From Gemmatimonadota bacterium (GTDB lineage: Bacteria; Gemmatimonadota; Gemmatimonadetes; Longimicrobiales; Gaopeijiaceae): a stretch of DNA of 6,032 nt. The position numbers were made by a program, and so were the translations under genes. Positions 5,417-6,032 of the stretch are shown here, piece by piece. The notes under the pieces were generated by a model, which was given only the letters and a program-made list of their open reading frames with translations, was not told the origin of the DNA and searched no databases. Within the stretch, counting starts at the first letter, position 1. The number at the start of each line of letters is the position of its first letter. The stretch is taken from positions 1 through 6,032 of the forward strand of contig SKZC01000074.1 of the NCBI GenBank assembly GCA_007127575.1, given 5' to 3'.

Positions 5417-6032
5417 ATTCCGATGTAGCCGCCCGTCACCAGCGTCTCGCCTCCGAGAAGGGCGAAGGGGACCGGATCGAGGACGCCGCTCCGCACCCCG
5501 GATCAGGGGAGTTGGAACTGGAACTCCGGGAGTTTCACCCCTTTGAAGCGGCCGGTCACCAGTTCGTGTACCTGGTTCCGTCGGCGGCAGTGTTCCGACT
5601 GGATTCCGCCACCTCGAAGGTCCTAGGTGCGCTGGAGGAGGGTCCGAGCACCTTCTCCCAGTTGAACGAATCCCTGCCGGATCTGGACCCGGACGCCCTT
5701 CGGGGGGCGGTTCAGGACCTCTGGGAGGTGAGGGCCATCGGCCCCAAAGGGGCCCCTCCGGAACCCATGCCGGTGGAGGTCCCTTCTGCGGACTTCCCCC
5801 TCACCACCATGGTCCTGAACGTCACCAGCAAGTGTAATCTCTCCTGTACGTACTGCTACGAGTATGGAGAGGACCGGCTGGTGGACGAGGGCTCCACACC
5901 CCGGTTCATGGACGAGGAGACGGCCCGGGACAGCGTGGAATTCATGTTGTCCCAGTCCGGCGAACGTCCCTCGGTGAACCTGACCTTCTTCGGGGGAGAG
6001 ACGCTCCTCAACTTCAAGCTCCTCAAGAAGAC
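5413..6032 (+). CDS. qhpD: QhpD: radical SAM maturase that crosslinks the QHNDH gamma subunit (3' truncated by window edge)
   Basis: The first 206 residues of the SPASM-type radical SAM enzyme that installs intrapeptide Cys-to-Asp/Glu thioether bonds in the gamma subunit QhpC in the cytoplasm. It is too short at the 3' end to show the SPASM auxiliary-cluster cysteines. Residues 1-36 are a charged, probably flexible leader. Residues about 37-110 (FVYLVPSAAVFRLDSATSKV, then a helix-rich half ending in LWEVRAIG) resemble a PqqD-like winged-helix peptide-recognition domain, as expected for a peptide-modifying maturase. The radical SAM core starts at about 132: VLNVTSKCNLSCTYCYEYG gives the CxxxCxxC iron-sulfur motif (C141, C145, C148), and TFFGGETLLNF (191-201) contains the GGE SAM-binding element, with Thr where Pro is most common. 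The start overlaps the qhpA stop. The identity is secure from this motif set together with adjacency to qhpA; qhpC is expected just downstream, outside the window. Confidence 0.92.
   Translation, partial: MNSDVAARHQRLASEKGEGDRIEDAAPHPGSGELELELREFHPFEAAGHQFVYLVPSAAVFRLDSATSKVLGALEEGPSTFSQLNESLPDLDPDALRGAVQDLWEVRAIGPKGAPPEPMPVEVPSADFPLTTMVLNVTSKCNLSCTYCYEYGEDRLVDEGSTPRFMDEETARDSVEFMLSQSGERPSVNLTFFGGETLLNFKLLKK

Overview
The window is a GC-rich, densely packed, single-direction (+ strand) segment carrying five protein-coding genes. In order these are the C-terminal end of a SusC/RagA-type TonB-dependent outer-membrane receptor, a complete SusD/RagB-type lipoprotein, a flavin monooxygenase that matches QhpG, the diheme alpha subunit of quinohemoprotein amine dehydrogenase (QhpA), and the first ~206 codons of the radical SAM maturase QhpD. 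A SusC/SusD pair together with high GC and c-type cytochrome metabolism is most consistent with Gemmatimonadota or a related high-GC didermic lineage, rather than the low-GC Bacteroidota where SusCD is best known. That assignment is inference from style, not from a marker gene.

Layout. 2-604 is the SusC-like C-terminus, open at the left edge. 615-1955 is the SusD-like lipoprotein, 10 nt downstream. 1956-2009 is a short spacer, preceded and occupied by two tandem hairpins. 2010-3689 is qhpG, 3686-5416 is qhpA and 5413-6032 is qhpD, open at the right edge. The three qhp genes are joined by two identical 4-nt ATGA stop/start overlaps, so they are almost certainly co-transcribed and probably translationally coupled. 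No tRNA, rRNA, CRISPR array, insertion sequence or intrinsic terminator with a T-tract was seen, and there is no gene-free stretch over 300 bases.

How the genes work together. Quinohemoprotein amine dehydrogenase (QHNDH) is a periplasmic enzyme that oxidises primary amines to aldehydes and ammonia. It uses a cysteine tryptophylquinone (CTQ) cofactor in the small gamma subunit QhpC and passes electrons through two c-type hemes in QhpA. In the characterised Paracoccus system, QhpD (a SPASM-type radical SAM enzyme) makes the Cys-to-Asp/Glu thioether crosslinks in QhpC, and QhpG (an FAD monooxygenase) doubly hydroxylates the crosslinked tryptophan. All three partners are here, so the locus should continue to the right with qhpC, qhpB and possibly the protease and exporter genes. 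The SusCD pair immediately upstream, on the same strand, raises the possibility of a TonB-driven outer-membrane uptake step feeding a periplasmic amine oxidation system.

Points worth a second look are the SusCD-qhp adjacency, the G-A-D gene order, a flavin-halogenase-like WxWxIP motif in QhpG without the expected catalytic lysine, the long C-terminal extension of QhpG with a possible winged-helix/PqqD-like end, a similar domain at the start of QhpD, and the paired hairpins at the end of the SusD gene.
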